Notes: generated by a model not told the origin, from the sequence alone. DNA of 64,000 bases from Hippopus hippopus (GCA_946811185.2 OX328112.1:2604001-2668000), one strand, 5' to 3'. Positions 53,515-63,024 are shown, counted from the stretch's first letter. Program-made: numbers and translations.

Positions 53515-54360
53515 ATGGTTGCATTTATAGTATCTGCGATTGGTTATACTGCTGATCTTCTGTCATGGGCACAGAAGAAGTTGGTGGAGGCTGACACAGC
53601 CACCCCATCTGACTTCAGTGACCGTGAGGAAGACTCTGTTGACGTCTCCATGGATGAAGGCACATTGGTTGATGAAGGAGCCATGGGGGACTCCATGATC
53701 TGGGATTGTTTCGATGCTGAGGAGGACTTGGAGGAAGAGGTTAGCTCTTTTGAGCTAAGCTGTTCCTCCCTGTTCTCCACGGTGGAGGATGTGGATATGG
53801 GGGATGAGATCTGTATGGATCTCAGTCTTATATCCACATCAACTGAGATGTGGAATGGGTTACCGACTGAGGCCCTCAGGATTGCCTTCATTGAGGAGGA
53901 GGAAGAACTGAGCTCTGATGAGTTTGGCTCTGCCTCCTTCTGGTCAGTGGTAGAGGATGAGGAGATGGAGGAATGGAATGCTATGGACCATTCCTTCAGC
54001 TCTACATCATGTGGGGAGACCGAGGTGTTGGATGACATGGAGAGGGAGCTCTTCAGAGATGTAGAGGAAGACTGTGAGGTAGAAATTAGCTCTGTCGAGC
54101 TAAGTTATACCTCATTGTCCTCCCTGACCTTAGACTTGGACGCTTTGCAGACTAGTGAGGATTTTGTTGGCCTGGCTGATGGAGAAGAGGCTGAGCTGTG
54201 TTTAGACTCTTTCTCCATTGGTCAGGGAGGTGAACTAGAACTCTGTTCTGTTGAACAGAGTTCTTGTTCACCTGCTGTTGAGTCAGAGCCAGTGGTAGTC
54301 ACCCGCAGTGGTCGCCGTAGCCGTCGGCCTGATAGGTATGGCGACTGGGTGTACTACTAA
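53515..54360 (+). CDS. Acidic, lysine-poor 281-residue protein with Arg-rich C-terminus, unknown function
   Basis: The only long intact frame in the window that is not built from repeats. The ATG has a good context (ACAATGG). The N-terminus MVAFIVSAIGYTADLLSW is weakly hydrophobic and could be an amphipathic helix. The body (about residues 25-250) is dominated by Glu, Asp and Ser, and three loosely repeated blocks can be seen (SSFELSCSSLFS…, SSDEFGSASFWS…, SSVELSYTSLSS…). Only two lysines occur, both at residues 21-22. A single RIAF (near residue 123), followed by an acidic run, fits a PP1-docking RVxF pattern, but such motifs are frequent by chance. The C-terminus (VVVTRSGRRSRRPDRYGDW) is basic and resembles the tails of some Ty3/gypsy Pol proteins, so the gene might derive from a retroelement; this is inference. 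It is more GC-rich than its flanks. AATAAA occurs at 54558-54563. No domain recognised; may be a host gene or domesticated sequence. Confidence 0.6.
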   Translation: MVAFIVSAIGYTADLLSWAQKKLVEADTATPSDFSDREEDSVDVSMDEGTLVDEGAMGDSMIWDCFDAEEDLEEEVSSFELSCSSLFSTVEDVDMGDEICMDLSLISTSTEMWNGLPTEALRIAFIEEEEELSSDEFGSASFWSVVEDEEMEEWNAMDHSFSSTSCGETEVLDDMERELFRDVEEDCEVEISSVELSYTSLSSLTLDLDALQTSEDFVGLADGEEAELCLDSFSIGQGGELELCSVEQSSCSPAVESEPVVVTRSGRRSRRPDRYGDWVYY

Positions 54361-54419
54361 ATGTTTTCAAAAGTTTGTCAGTTGCAGACATGAATTTTAA
54401 GAAGTTCATCAGTTCAAAG

Positions 54420-55640
54420 ATGGCAAGACCTTTTTGAAAACATTGTGGGAAAAGGAGAAAATACATGTAGCATGTATGTTTTCTACACTTTCAAAGAGAA
54501 ATTCTAATTTTTGAGTCAAAATTACTTTGTCGTCAGCAAATGCTTTCTAATTGGCAAAATAAATGTTTTCATAATGCAATGTATGTTCTGGAGATAGATG
54601 ACTTTGATTCATTGAGGAGAAGGAGAGAAAGAGATGGTGGTAAATAGACGAGGTAGAGGTAAAGGTAGTTGAGTGGAAGTAGAGAGGTCTCTAATTTTTT
54701 TTTTATAGTTAGGTGTTAGGATAAGGCATGATGGAATCTGCATTTTGACCAGGACTTGCAGGTTTTTGAAATGCCTCCAGTTTTTTTTATTGTTCCTATT
54801 TTGTTAGGCATTAGGGAAAGGTATTGATTGCAGGATCTTTTTGAAAACATTGTGGGAAAAGGAGAAAATGCATGTAATATGTATGTTTTCTACACTTTCC
54901 AAGAGAAATTTAAATTTTGAGTCGAAATTACTTTGTCATCAGCAAATGCTTTCTATTTGGCAAAAATAAATGTTTTCACTAATACAATGTATGTTCTGGA
55001 GATAGATGACTTTGATAAGTAGAGAAGGAGATAAGGAGATGGTGGTAAATAGACAAGGTAGAGGTAAAGGTTGTTGAGTGGAGGTAGAGAGGTCTCTGTA
55101 GTTTTTTCAATTTTGTTAGGTGTTAGGATAAGGCATGATGGAATCTGCATTTTGACCAGGACTTGCAGGTTTTTGAAATGCCTCCAGTTTTTTTTATTGT
55201 TCCTATTTTGTTAGGCATTAGGGAAAGGTACTGATGGCAGGATCTTTTTGAAAACATTCTAGAAAAAGGAGAAAATGCATGTAATATGTATGTTTTCACA
55301 CTTTCCAAGAGAAATTTAAATTTTTGAGTCAAAATTACTTTGACGTCAGCAAATGCTTTCTATTTGGCAAAAATAAATGTTTTCACTGTGTTTTGGGGAT
55401 AGTTGACTTTGATTCGTTGAGGAGTAGATAAGGAAACTGGTAAAAAGACAAGGTAGAGGTAAAGGTTGTTGAGTGGAGGTAGAGAGGTCTCTGTAGTTTT
55501 TTCAATTTTGTTAGGTGTTAGGATAAGGCATGATGGAATCTGCATTTTGACCAGGACTTGCAGGTTTTTGAAATGCCTCCAGTTTTTTTATTTTTCCTAT
55601 TTTGTTAGGCATTAGGGAAAGGTATTGATGGAATCTCTCT
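54420..55640. repeat. Three tandem ~407-bp units, each with TTAA-1 hairpin sequence
   Basis: The word GAAAACATT(GTGGGAAAAGG) starts at 54436, 54843 and 55250. Each unit has a TTAA-1-derived segment (GGAGAAAATGCATGTAATAT, CAGCAAATGCTTTCTATTTG), then AGGTAGAGGTAAAGGTTGTT and GCATTTTGACCAGGACTTGC. The third unit is ~394 bp with a small deletion. Each contains AATAAA. Begins 60 bp after the stop codon of the 281-codon ORF, so it may form its 3' UTR. Confidence 0.88.
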
Positions 55641-55734
55641 GCATTCCTAACCAGGACTTGCTAATTTTTGAAATGCCTTCAGTTTTTCCTTTTTTTTAAA
55701 ATTTTGTTTGGCATTAGGTTGAGCTTTCTCTACA

Positions 55735-56040
55735 AGTGTGGAGAGTAGGTGGAGATAGTGATTCCAAATTGTACAGTGTAGGTGGAGATAGTGACTCCAA
55801 AATTTGGAGAGTAGGTGGAAATAGTAACTCCAAATTGTACAGTGTAGGTGGAGATAGTGACTCCGAAATGGGGAAATTAGGTGGAGATAGTGACTCCAAA
55901 ATGTGAAGAGTAGGTGGAGATAGTGATTCCAAATTGTACAGTGTAGGTGGAGATAGTGACTCCAAAATGGAGAGTTGGTGGAGATAGTGACTCCAAAATA
56001 TAGAGAGTGGGTGGAGATAGTGACTCTGAAATGTAGAGGA
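55735..56040. repeat. Minisatellite, ~28-40-bp units around GGTGGAGATAGTGACTCCAA
   Basis: About nine imperfect units, alternating between longer (…TTGTACAGT) and shorter forms. It opens a minus-strand frame of His/Leu/Ser/Pro/Thr repeats (55647-56232) that is a by-product of the repeat. Confidence 0.88.
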
Positions 56041-56198
56041 GGAGGCAGTGGCCAGTGGAACCAGCTGCAGTAGCAACCAGTGCAGTGGTGGTCCGGAGAG
56101 GAGATGGAGATGGTGGTCAGCAAAAGATGAGAAGGAGGAAAAGGAAGAGGGAAAGGAGGAGGAATGAGGAGGAGGAGATGGAGTACTTCTTGTAAATG
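56041..56198 (+). CDS. Short open frame ending in basic/acidic runs, unknown
   Basis: After an in-frame TAG in the minisatellite, about 52 codons run to TAA: …VEPAAVATSAVVVRRGD… then QQKMRRRKRKRERRRNEEEE and a final MEYFL. The pattern 'VVV + Arg-rich end' loosely echoes the C-terminus of the 281-residue ORF 1.8 kb upstream. Purine-rich composition alone could produce it. Possibly a relic of a duplicated 3' coding end; weak. Confidence 0.2.
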
Positions 56199-56330
56199 TA
56201 CAGATATGCGTACTGGTTATACATATAAACATGCTAGCTTACAAAGGAGAGAGATTGAGGGAGTCATTGCTTACTAGTACTTAGAATAGGATAAGTTATA
56301 ATTTAGAGTTAAGAACATGGCTGTATTTTT

Positions 56331-56547
56331 GTACTCTTTGCCACATTAATGCTGACTTTTAACAAATCTAAGAAAGCTTCTAGAAACACTGTGGGAAAAG
56401 GAGAAAATGCTGGTATCCAGCATTTTCTCCTTTTCCTGCGATGTTTTCTATCCTAACAAAAACATCATTTGGGCCACCTTCAATTTGTCATCTGCAAATG
56501 CTTTTCAGTTTGGACCTGTCTGAAATTTTGTTGTCTGGTAAAGAGTT
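56331..56547 (-). mobile_element. TTAA-1 hairpin MITE
   Basis: TACTCTTTGCCACATTAATG … GTCTGGTAAAGAGTTAA with hairpin GCTGGTATCCAGC. Confidence 0.82.
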
Positions 56548-56549
56548 AA

Positions 56550-57380
56550 GGTTTTTAGGAATTTTTATGGATGGCAACAAGAACCTTACAAGTATGAGAA
56601 AATTAGATACATAATTTAATGATATGGAACAGAGCAATCTGATCCATACTTCTTCACAGTCGGGTGCCTATTGTGTAGATTTAAAAATGAATAATGCCTC
56701 TGACACTTTTGGGTTGGTGTTGATAACTTTGATCAGCAGTTATACCAGTGGGACTTCTATGTCATATTTGGCTGATATTAGGAGCTATCACCTTTGTGCT
56801 TTGTGATAGACCATTCTGCTTGTGAATGGTTTCATTGAAACCTTTGTTTAACAAGCTAAAAGAAGTCCATGAAAGTGCCAAATGGAGTACAAGTTTGCTA
56901 TAGCCATAAGCAGTTTTCTGTTATGTTTGCAGTTTTGAAGGTGAAGGGAGTGGAAACTGTCAGAAATTTTTGTCCAGTAACTGTGTGTTAGCACATCCAC
57001 CTTTTTGTCATTATTTGTTGCCATCCTGTTAAGGTTATTTGGTTAGCCAAAGACTGGGTTTAAGGTGGTAGGATTAAGAGAACAGTAGATTCCATTTGAA
57101 AAGTACATTTTTGATCTTTTGGATATTTGAAATTAACAGATTACATCCTCAGTGTTGACATTTTGTTTTTCCATCGAGAATCTGTAAGAGTAAGCATATT
57201 TCACGCATATCAAAAAAGAGCTATTTTAGGACGTATTTGGCTTACTGATTAGTATATGGAATCTACTGCTAGAATTAGAAATAAGCTTAGTGAGTTATGA
57301 ATTGCTGATGTCATTACTTTTTGCCTCAATTTCAGTCATTATTACGGTAGTTTGCTCTTGTAATTTAATCTGTCTTGCAG
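56550..57380. other. No recognised repeat; probable intron
   Basis: Contains a 60-codon frame (56624-56806) with no supporting feature. Confidence 0.4.
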
Positions 57381-57413
57381 AATTTGATGAAAAGATACCT
57401 GTCTACAGCAAAG
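57381..57413 (+). CDS. Candidate 33-nt micro-exon of a split gene
   Basis: Acceptor TTTAATCTGTCTTGCAG and donor AAAG|GTAACA. In phase 0 it reads NLMKRYLSTAK; phase 1 is also open. Length is divisible by three. Phase 0 is preferred because the next two candidates join cleanly in phase 0 with protein-like sequence. Confidence 0.35.
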
Positions 57414-57599
57414 GTAACATATCACTCTGCTTCTAAAATCTTAAAATAGCATGCATCTACAGAAACTAAAGTCAAATTATAAAAAAGTATGAGATGAAAA
57501 TTAAGAATTTCATATTCAATTAATAGAATTATATGATGACAGTAACAGCCTAAAATTCCTGGAAGTCAATCCCTTAATTTAATGCAAAGATGAAAGTTT

Positions 57600-58120
57600 T
57601 ACCAGTACTCAAGACTGTTTGCAACTCTCACTCACACATGCACAATAAACTATAATGTCAAAGTTGAAGACCACCACAGTCTCCCAGTTATTGGTATGAT
57701 CAGGCCATGGATAGAACCATTCTGTCATTAAATTTGCAGCTCTGCAAAAATATTTCTAGTCAGAATAAATTTCACTTTGCCAGTACTTAGGGACCTTTTG
57801 GTGTTTATATTTGCCGTAATTGATGGCATTTTGTAAAGTCTTCCGGGTCTTGGTATGACTGGGCCATGTATTGAGCCATGAAGTCATTAAATTGCAGCCC
57901 CACAAAAATACTACTAGATATGACAGTTTTACTTTGCCAGTACTAAGGGGCTTATAGGTGTATGATTACTCACTTTTGCCCATGATTTCTAACACACACT
58001 TGAAGCCATAGTCAAATTGAAGGCTTTTTCCAGTCTCTCAGACATGGGTTGATGTGACCCGGCCATGTATTGAATCAAGAATTGTTCATTCAACTGGCAG
58101 CTCAGTAAAATATTTTGCTC
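57600..58120. repeat. Three diverged tandem units, ~165-195 bp
   Basis: GGTATGATCAGGCCATGGAT (57692), GGTATGACTGGGCCATGTAT (57852) and GATGTGACCCGGCCATGTAT (58050), each followed by a CATTAAATT(T)GCAGC-type word and TTTACTTTGCCAGTACT. Old array in an intron. Confidence 0.65.
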
Positions 58121-58322
58121 ACAATGCTTGATTGAACAGTGGATTGAACTAGTTACCAGTACTATTTTTTGTATTGACTAATATTACATACTTCTATGAG
58201 TGTGAGTATGAGCATTTACATATTGAGAACATGGAGCAGACACAGAAAAGCTATAAAAACTCATGAACATAAATGCATAATGAAGGTGATCATTTGCTTG
58301 GTTGCCTAAGATTGCGTTTCAG

Positions 58323-58409
58323 CATGGTCAATTTGGTGGAATGGTTCAGTGTGTTGTACCATGGTTGTCCAGTGGAAAGGAATCATTATATACCTTGGAA
58401 ACGTCACAG
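58323..58409 (+). CDS. Candidate 87-nt exon of the split gene
   Basis: Acceptor GATTGCGTTTCAG and donor TCACAG|GTGAGA. Phase 0 reads HGQFGGMVQCVVPWLSSG then KESLYTLETSQ. It joins upstream to STAK and downstream to TLPQ without interruption. Phase 1 is open too but gives a Trp-rich, less natural sequence. I do not recognise the protein. The three phase-0 exons (33, 87, 63 nt) are all multiples of three, so each could be skipped without frame loss. Confidence 0.42.
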
Positions 58410-58484
58410 GTGAGAATCCATATCATACTTATAAGTTTTAGGCATTACTAGTGATTAGCTGAGAAACATGAAATGTCTCTATGC

Positions 58485-58560
58485 ATCTTACATTTGACAT
58501 TCAAGATCAGACTGGACATTCTGTGCTGTCTTATCCTGATCTACTTTATCCAGGGAAGTG
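58485..58560. mobile_element. TTAA-2 core fragment
   Basis: CATTCAAGATCAGACTGGAC / GTCTTATCCTGATCTACTTT. Confidence 0.5.
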
Positions 58561-58769
58561 CATTGAAACAATTTTAAAGGAGATCAACGAATTTGGTGGT
58601 GTCTGTCAGAAAATCTGTATTTTTGCACTATAACCTATGTTCAGAGTAATCATTTCATATGGACAATTGAACCTTGCTCTGGCAAATGGGGTTTTAATGC
58701 AGCTGTGTGATACCTGATACGAAGTCATCACATTATTATAGATCAATAAAATCCATTTTGTATAACAAC

Positions 58770-58876
58770 TGCTTGAATCATGAGATACACTGGTTCTTTG
58801 ATATGCAGAACATTGAACAATAACAAAAGCATTGTTTGTCAGGGTTGTTAAACCTAGAGATTGTGTGGTAAAGGGT
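58770..58876. mobile_element. Family D fragment joined to a TTAA-1 right end
   Basis: CTTGAATCATGAGATACACT and GGTTCTTTGATATGCAGAAC (family D), then CAGGGTTGTTAAACCTAGAG and TGTGGTAAAGGGTTAA (TTAA-1). Confidence 0.5.
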
Positions 58877-59327
58877 TAAGCCTGTCCCAAATGACAAAAT
58901 TTTAGGCTGTTCCAAACTGAAAGCATTTGCAGACAACAAAAATTGAATGTAGCACAAATGACAGGATATGAGCCAGATAAGGTAAAAAACTTGGTTCAAA
59001 AAGGAGAACTAGCATTTTCTCCTTTTCCCACAAATGGGGGGATGGTCCTGCTTGGCTCAGTGCTTAACTGGAAGCCCAGGGTTTAAGCCTTACTGAACAC
59101 ACTTAGTTTTTTGTGAGAGTGTACTTGGTCAAGAGACTTCAGAGACCTTGCCTAGTACTGGTAAAACCAAGGACATGTATGAATAAGAACTGTCACCATG
59201 ACATGACTGAAATAACATTGAAAGTGGCACTTAATACTATTCAATCAATCAGTCACTTCCAACAATGGTATCGAAAGTTTTTACTTTGGGGTCGTTAAAA
59301 TACAGGATAATGTGTAAATTGTTAAAT
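58877..59327 (+). mobile_element. TTAA-1 MITE split by a SINE at its hairpin
   Basis: TTAAGCCTGTCCCAAATGAC … CATTTTCTCCTTTTCCCACA on the left and CAATGGTATCGAAAGTTTTT … GTAAATTGTTAA on the right of the SINE. Confidence 0.7.
59036..59255 (+). mobile_element. SINE, divergent head, nested in TTAA-1
   Basis: GGTCCTGCTTGGCTCAGTGC (weak A box), CCAGGGTTTAAGCCTT (weak B box), ACTGAAATAACATTGAAAGT and tail CAATCAATCAGTC. It lacks the GGAAAGCAGCCAGTGG core, so it is either deleted or another SINE with the same tail. Flanks CCCACAAATGG / TCCAACAATGG look like a duplication. Confidence 0.65.
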
Positions 59328-59399
59328 GTAAGAGCACTGAATTGATGAAATGGACTTTTTGGAGAAGGGGAAAGTAGCTGAAACAGTGCTATTTTAATG

Positions 59400-59500
59400 T
59401 TGTTTTGGCCAGAATATGTAGCTAAGTAGTGGACAGTGTAGGTCTAAGATCAGACTGAATATTTTTTGCCTTCTAATCCTGATCTACAGTGTCTACAAAA
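59400..59500 (+). mobile_element. TTAA-2 core fragment
   Basis: GTGGACAGTGTAGGTCTAAG / TTCTAATCCTGATCTACAGT. Confidence 0.5.
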
Positions 59501-59635
59501 ACAATTTTACACTTGTCCAAATTGTTAGCATTTTGCAGGCATCAAATATAAAATTGCACAAAAGATCGCCTTTTCCCACAATGTTTTCAGAAGACCTCTT
59601 TCTCACAGTTGTTAAAACTTGGCAATTTGTTACTG
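59500..59635 (+). mobile_element. TTAA-1 MITE, hairpin tip deleted
   Basis: TTACACTTGTCCAAATTG, CGCCTTTTCCCACAATGTTT, ACCTCTTTCTCACAGTTGTT. The left arm is missing. Confidence 0.6.
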
Positions 59636-59669
59636 TACAGTCAGTCAAAGTTCAAATTCAAAGTCTGTA

Positions 59670-59995
59670 CAATCAAAGTCAAAGTGTTACTTGCTGGCAG
59701 ACAATTTAATTTCTTAAATAAGACATAGGTTAAAAGTTGCCAGGTCACTGTACAGTCAGTCAAAGTGTTACTTGCTGGCAGACAATTTAATTTCTTAAAT
59801 AAGACATAGGTTAAAAGTTGCCAGGTCACTGTACAGTCAGTCAAAGTGTTATTTGCTGGCAGACAATTTAATTTCTTAAATAAGACATAGGTTAAAAGTT
59901 GCCAGGTCACTGTACAGTCAGTCAAAGTGTTATTTGCTGGCAGACAATTTAATTTCTTAAATAAGACATAGGTTAAAAGTTGCCAGGTCACTCAG
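59670..59995. repeat. 81-bp tandem repeat, 4 units
   Basis: TACAGTCAGTCAAAGTGTTA starts at 59751, 59832 and 59913, with a first, partly different unit before. The units are nearly identical. 81 is a multiple of three, so a 116-codon minus-strand frame of 27-residue repeats appears (59641-59991); no other sign of coding. Confidence 0.92.
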
Positions 59996-60164
59996 TCTTT
60001 TGTTTACCTTTAGCCTGATTCTAAAACTCATTTTTCTGTCAGTGACTTACTCTTGAACCAACTACGCAAGAACAGATTAGCATCTTCACAATATTTGCCA
60101 TACTTTTAAATGATATAATTGATATTTAAATGCATTTTAACTCTTTACAATGCAACCCCCACTT

Positions 60165-60392
60165 TTAACTCTTTGCAAATCGACAAAATTATAGACTTGT
60201 CCAAATGAAAGCATTTGCATAAGACAAAATAAATGTGACTCAAAAATTGAAACTTGACTCTAGAAGAGTAGAAAACATGGAGGGAAAAGGAGAAAATGCT
60301 GGTTACCAGCATTTTCTCCTTTTCCCTCAATGTTTTCAGAAGTCTTCATTCTCTGGGTCGTAAAAACCAGGGATTGTTTGGTAAAGGGTTAA
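60165..60392 (+). mobile_element. TTAA-1 hairpin MITE, complete
   Basis: TTAACTCTTTGCAAATCGAC … GTTTGGTAAAGGGTTAA. A stub of another left end (TTAACTCTTTACAATGCAAC, about 60138) precedes it. Confidence 0.88.
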
Positions 60393-60401
60393 TGACCCTT
60401 T

Positions 60402-60630
60402 TTAACTCTTTACCACACAATCCTGACTTTTAACGACCCTGAGAAAGAAGCCTTTTGAAAACATTGTTGGAGAAGGAGAAAATGCTGGTAACCAGCCTTT
60501 TCTCCTTTTCCCACAATGTTTTCTACCCTTCCCAAAACAAGTTTCAATTTTTGAGCCACATTTATTTTGTCGTCTGCTAATGCTTTCAATTTGGCCAAGC
60601 CCACAATTTTGTCGTTTGGTAAAGAGTTAA
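60402..60630 (-). mobile_element. TTAA-1 hairpin MITE, complete
   Basis: TTAACTCTTTACCACACAAT … GTTTGGTAAAGAGTTAA. Confidence 0.9.
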
Positions 60631-60775
60631 TGAAGCCTTTTGAAAATATTGTGGGAAAAGGTAGATATGCTGGTAACCAGCATTTTCTCTGTTTCCCTCT
60701 ATGTTTTCTATCCTTCCCAAAACAATTTTCAGTTTTTAAGTCTGCAAATGCTTTCAGTTTGGACTAGTCTAAAAG
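60631..60775 (-). mobile_element. TTAA-1 MITE, left and right ends missing
   Basis: GAAGCCTTTTGAAAATATTG … TTTGGACTAGTCTAAAA; the left end adjoins the previous copy's TTAA, and the right end is cut by a SINE tail. Confidence 0.7.
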
Positions 60776-60868
60776 AAACCCTAGAAAAGCATGGATAGGT
60801 GAACCTACTGCTGCGATAAAACTGAAATAATATGTAAATGACATTAAACAATACAATTAGTCAGTCAA
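60776..60868 (+). mobile_element. Meta-type SINE, 3' end only
   Basis: AAGCATGGATAGGTGAACCT … AAACTGAAATAATATG and CAATACAATTAGTCAGTCAA: 5'-truncated. Confidence 0.7.
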
Positions 60869-60869
60869 T

Positions 60870-61125
60870 TGAAACAAGACTTTTGAAAACACTGTAGCAA
60901 AAAGAGAAAATGTTGGTAGCCAGCATTTTCCAGCCATGTTTTCTAACCTTTCAGACACAAATCCAATAAATCAGCCATAATTACGATACTTTGTTGTCAA
61001 GCTTTTTTAAAACCGCTGTCAAACTCTAATACAAACAAACAAACAATAAATTGTTCTCTGCAAATGCTTCTAATTTTTTACCAGTCCAGAATGCTGCCAT
61101 TTGGTAATGTGTGAAAACACAAAAA
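60870..61125 (-). mobile_element. TTAA-1 MITE, diverged, with A-rich insert
   Basis: ACTTTTGAAAACACTGTAGC, hairpin ATGTTGGTAGCCAGCAT, an (ACAA)n-like insert near 61032, then CTCTGCAAATGCTTCTAATT and CCATTTGGTAATGTG. Confidence 0.65.
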
Positions 61126-61216
61126 AGTTAAAAGTTTTCAGATTACAGGACCTGTTAATCCATCTATCCTTTTCAGAACTCTACATTCTTGCTTACATTT
61201 TTAATCTTTACTTCAG

Positions 61217-61279
61217 ACTCTGCCACAAAGATCTCAAAGTCAAGGCATAGTTTTCTTACTACAAAGAAGATACCATAAA
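61217..61279 (+). CDS. Candidate 63-nt exon of the split gene
   Basis: Acceptor TTAATCTTTACTTCAG and donor ATAAA|GTAAGC. In phase 0 it is open: TLPQRSQSQGIVFLLQRRYHK is the whole exon product (21 residues). In phase 1 it ends in TAA, which supports phase 0 for the three linked candidates. The following pearl-like element begins 150 bp downstream and would lie in the next intron. Confidence 0.4.
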
Positions 61280-61426
61280 GTAAGCAGTTTCTTTACTGAT
61301 GATAGTTTCTTTTTTTCTCTCTTAAAAACTTCAAAACCATTTATTTGTGCCATGTTTTAGCAAAATGATGTTCAATGCATCACTTTGATGCTCTGGGTGC
61401 CAAGCAACCTGCAACTGTTGAGTTTT

Positions 61427-62904
61427 TAGCTCTACTGGCTGAAAGCAAGCACAGCCTATGTCATGGTGTGATTTCTGTTGTCCGTCTGGCTGTCTGTCTG
61501 TCTATCCATCTGTCTGTCAGTCTTTTTCTTGTTTACAAAATAAAGTCTGCATTTGTGGGTAGATTCCCATGAAACTTGATTAGTTTGTTTATCTTATGAA
61601 TAGCTTCAACTCTTTTGATTTTGAAAATAATCCAACAAACAATAAGGAAAAAGTAGCCATTTCAAGTTGAAATCTCCTTTTCTTGTTTATACTATAAAGT
61701 CTACATTTATGGTCATATTGTCATGAAACTTGCTCAGTTTGTTCATCTCATCAAAAGCTTGAACCCTATTGATTAAAAAAAAAAATCCAACAAACAGTAT
61801 GGGAAAAAGTAGCCATTTCAAGTTGATAATTTCCAGTTTGTGTGTATGCAATAAAGTCTGCATTTGTGGTCAGATTTCTGTGAAACTTGCACAGTTTGAA
61901 TATCTCATCAATAGCTTCAACCCTATTGATTTGGGAAAAAAAAAATGCAACAAACTGTGGGAAAAAGTAGCCATTTCAAGTTAAAGAAAATTTCCATATT
62001 TTGTTAACATGATGAAGTCAGCATTTGTATTCAGACTTTCATGAAATTTGAACATAGACACACAGTTGCTGTGTCTCATCAACAGCTTCAACCCTATTGA
62101 TTTTGAAAAAGATGTAACAATCAGTATGTGAAAAGTAGCCATTTAATGTCGAAAATTTACATTTCTTGATTACGCAATGATGTCAGCATTTGTGGTCGGA
62201 TTTTCATGAAACTTGCACATTGTCTTTGTATCATAAACAGCTTGATCCCTATTGATTTTGAAAAAAAATCTTACAATCAGTATGGGAAAAGTAGCCACTT
62301 TATGTTGAAAATTTCCATTTCTTGTTTACGCGATAATGTCAGCAATTTTTGTGGTCAGATTGTCATGAAACTTGCACAATTGCTTTGTATCATAAACAGC
62401 TTGATCCCTATTGCTTTTGATAGAAATCTGACTAGCAGTATGAGAAAAGTAGCCATTCAAAGTTGAAAATTTCATTTCTTGTTTTTGGCAATGAAGTTCA
62501 TAGTGTTGATCTAATTCTTTTGAAACTTGCAAAGACTCATCAAGGGATTGAACTGTATTAAAAGTGAAGAAAATCTAGTAGACCATTCAGGAAAAGCAGC
62601 CATTTGGTGACTTAGGATCGTTTACTCACATCTAGTCACATTTCTTCGAAATTTACTGGAATAGTTTAATACAAGGCATACAGAAACCCTATCAATTTTG
62701 CCTGGATTCCAAACATTTAGAGAAATTGCACGTCATGTTTTTTTTCACTGTTAGTTCAATTCACCATGCTTACTTATGCTGTCTTAGTGGGTTCAAGCCC
62801 AGTTGCAAGAACACTTTTTCATGTTTTTTGTTTTCTTTTTGCATCATAAATTCAAAAGTATGCTAGCAAAGTAGAGTAATTTAAGGCCCTCAAGGGCCTC
62901 TAGG
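61427..62904 (+). mobile_element. Pearl/Helentron-associated-like element, apparently full length
   Basis: TAGCTCTACTGGCTGAAAGC, then GTCTGGCTGTCTGTCTGTCT. About six ~150-160-bp cores follow (GTCTGCATTTGTGGTCAGAT, ATCAATAGCTTCAACCCTAT, AAAAGTAGCCATTTCAAGTT). It ends AAAGTAGAGTAATTTA, hairpin AGGCCCTCAAGGGCCT, CTAGGTT. CTCTACT at the left is inverted as AGTAGAG just before the hairpin. Confidence 0.85.
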
Positions 62905-63024
62905 TTAATGATGTGATACAAACATGAGCTATACTCAGGGGAAAGGAGGTTAACTGCTCCATGTTACGTGATACTAAACATTAAGTGAATTCATACAATT
63001 GTGGATCCCTTAAATTTAATTTGT

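Noticed and set aside
53544..54038. 164-codon Ser-rich minus-strand ORF
   Set aside because: Antisense shadow of the acidic ORF (GAG/GAA/GAT codons read back as CTC/TTC/ATC and Ser codons).
55647..56232. Minus-strand ORFs of 158 and 172 codons rich in Ser/Pro/Leu/His
   Set aside because: Readings of the purine-rich minisatellite; both frames are open because the repeat lacks stops on that strand.
59641..59991. 116-codon minus-strand ORF with 27-residue repeats
   Set aside because: By-product of an 81-bp tandem repeat; no start context, splice site or relative supports coding.
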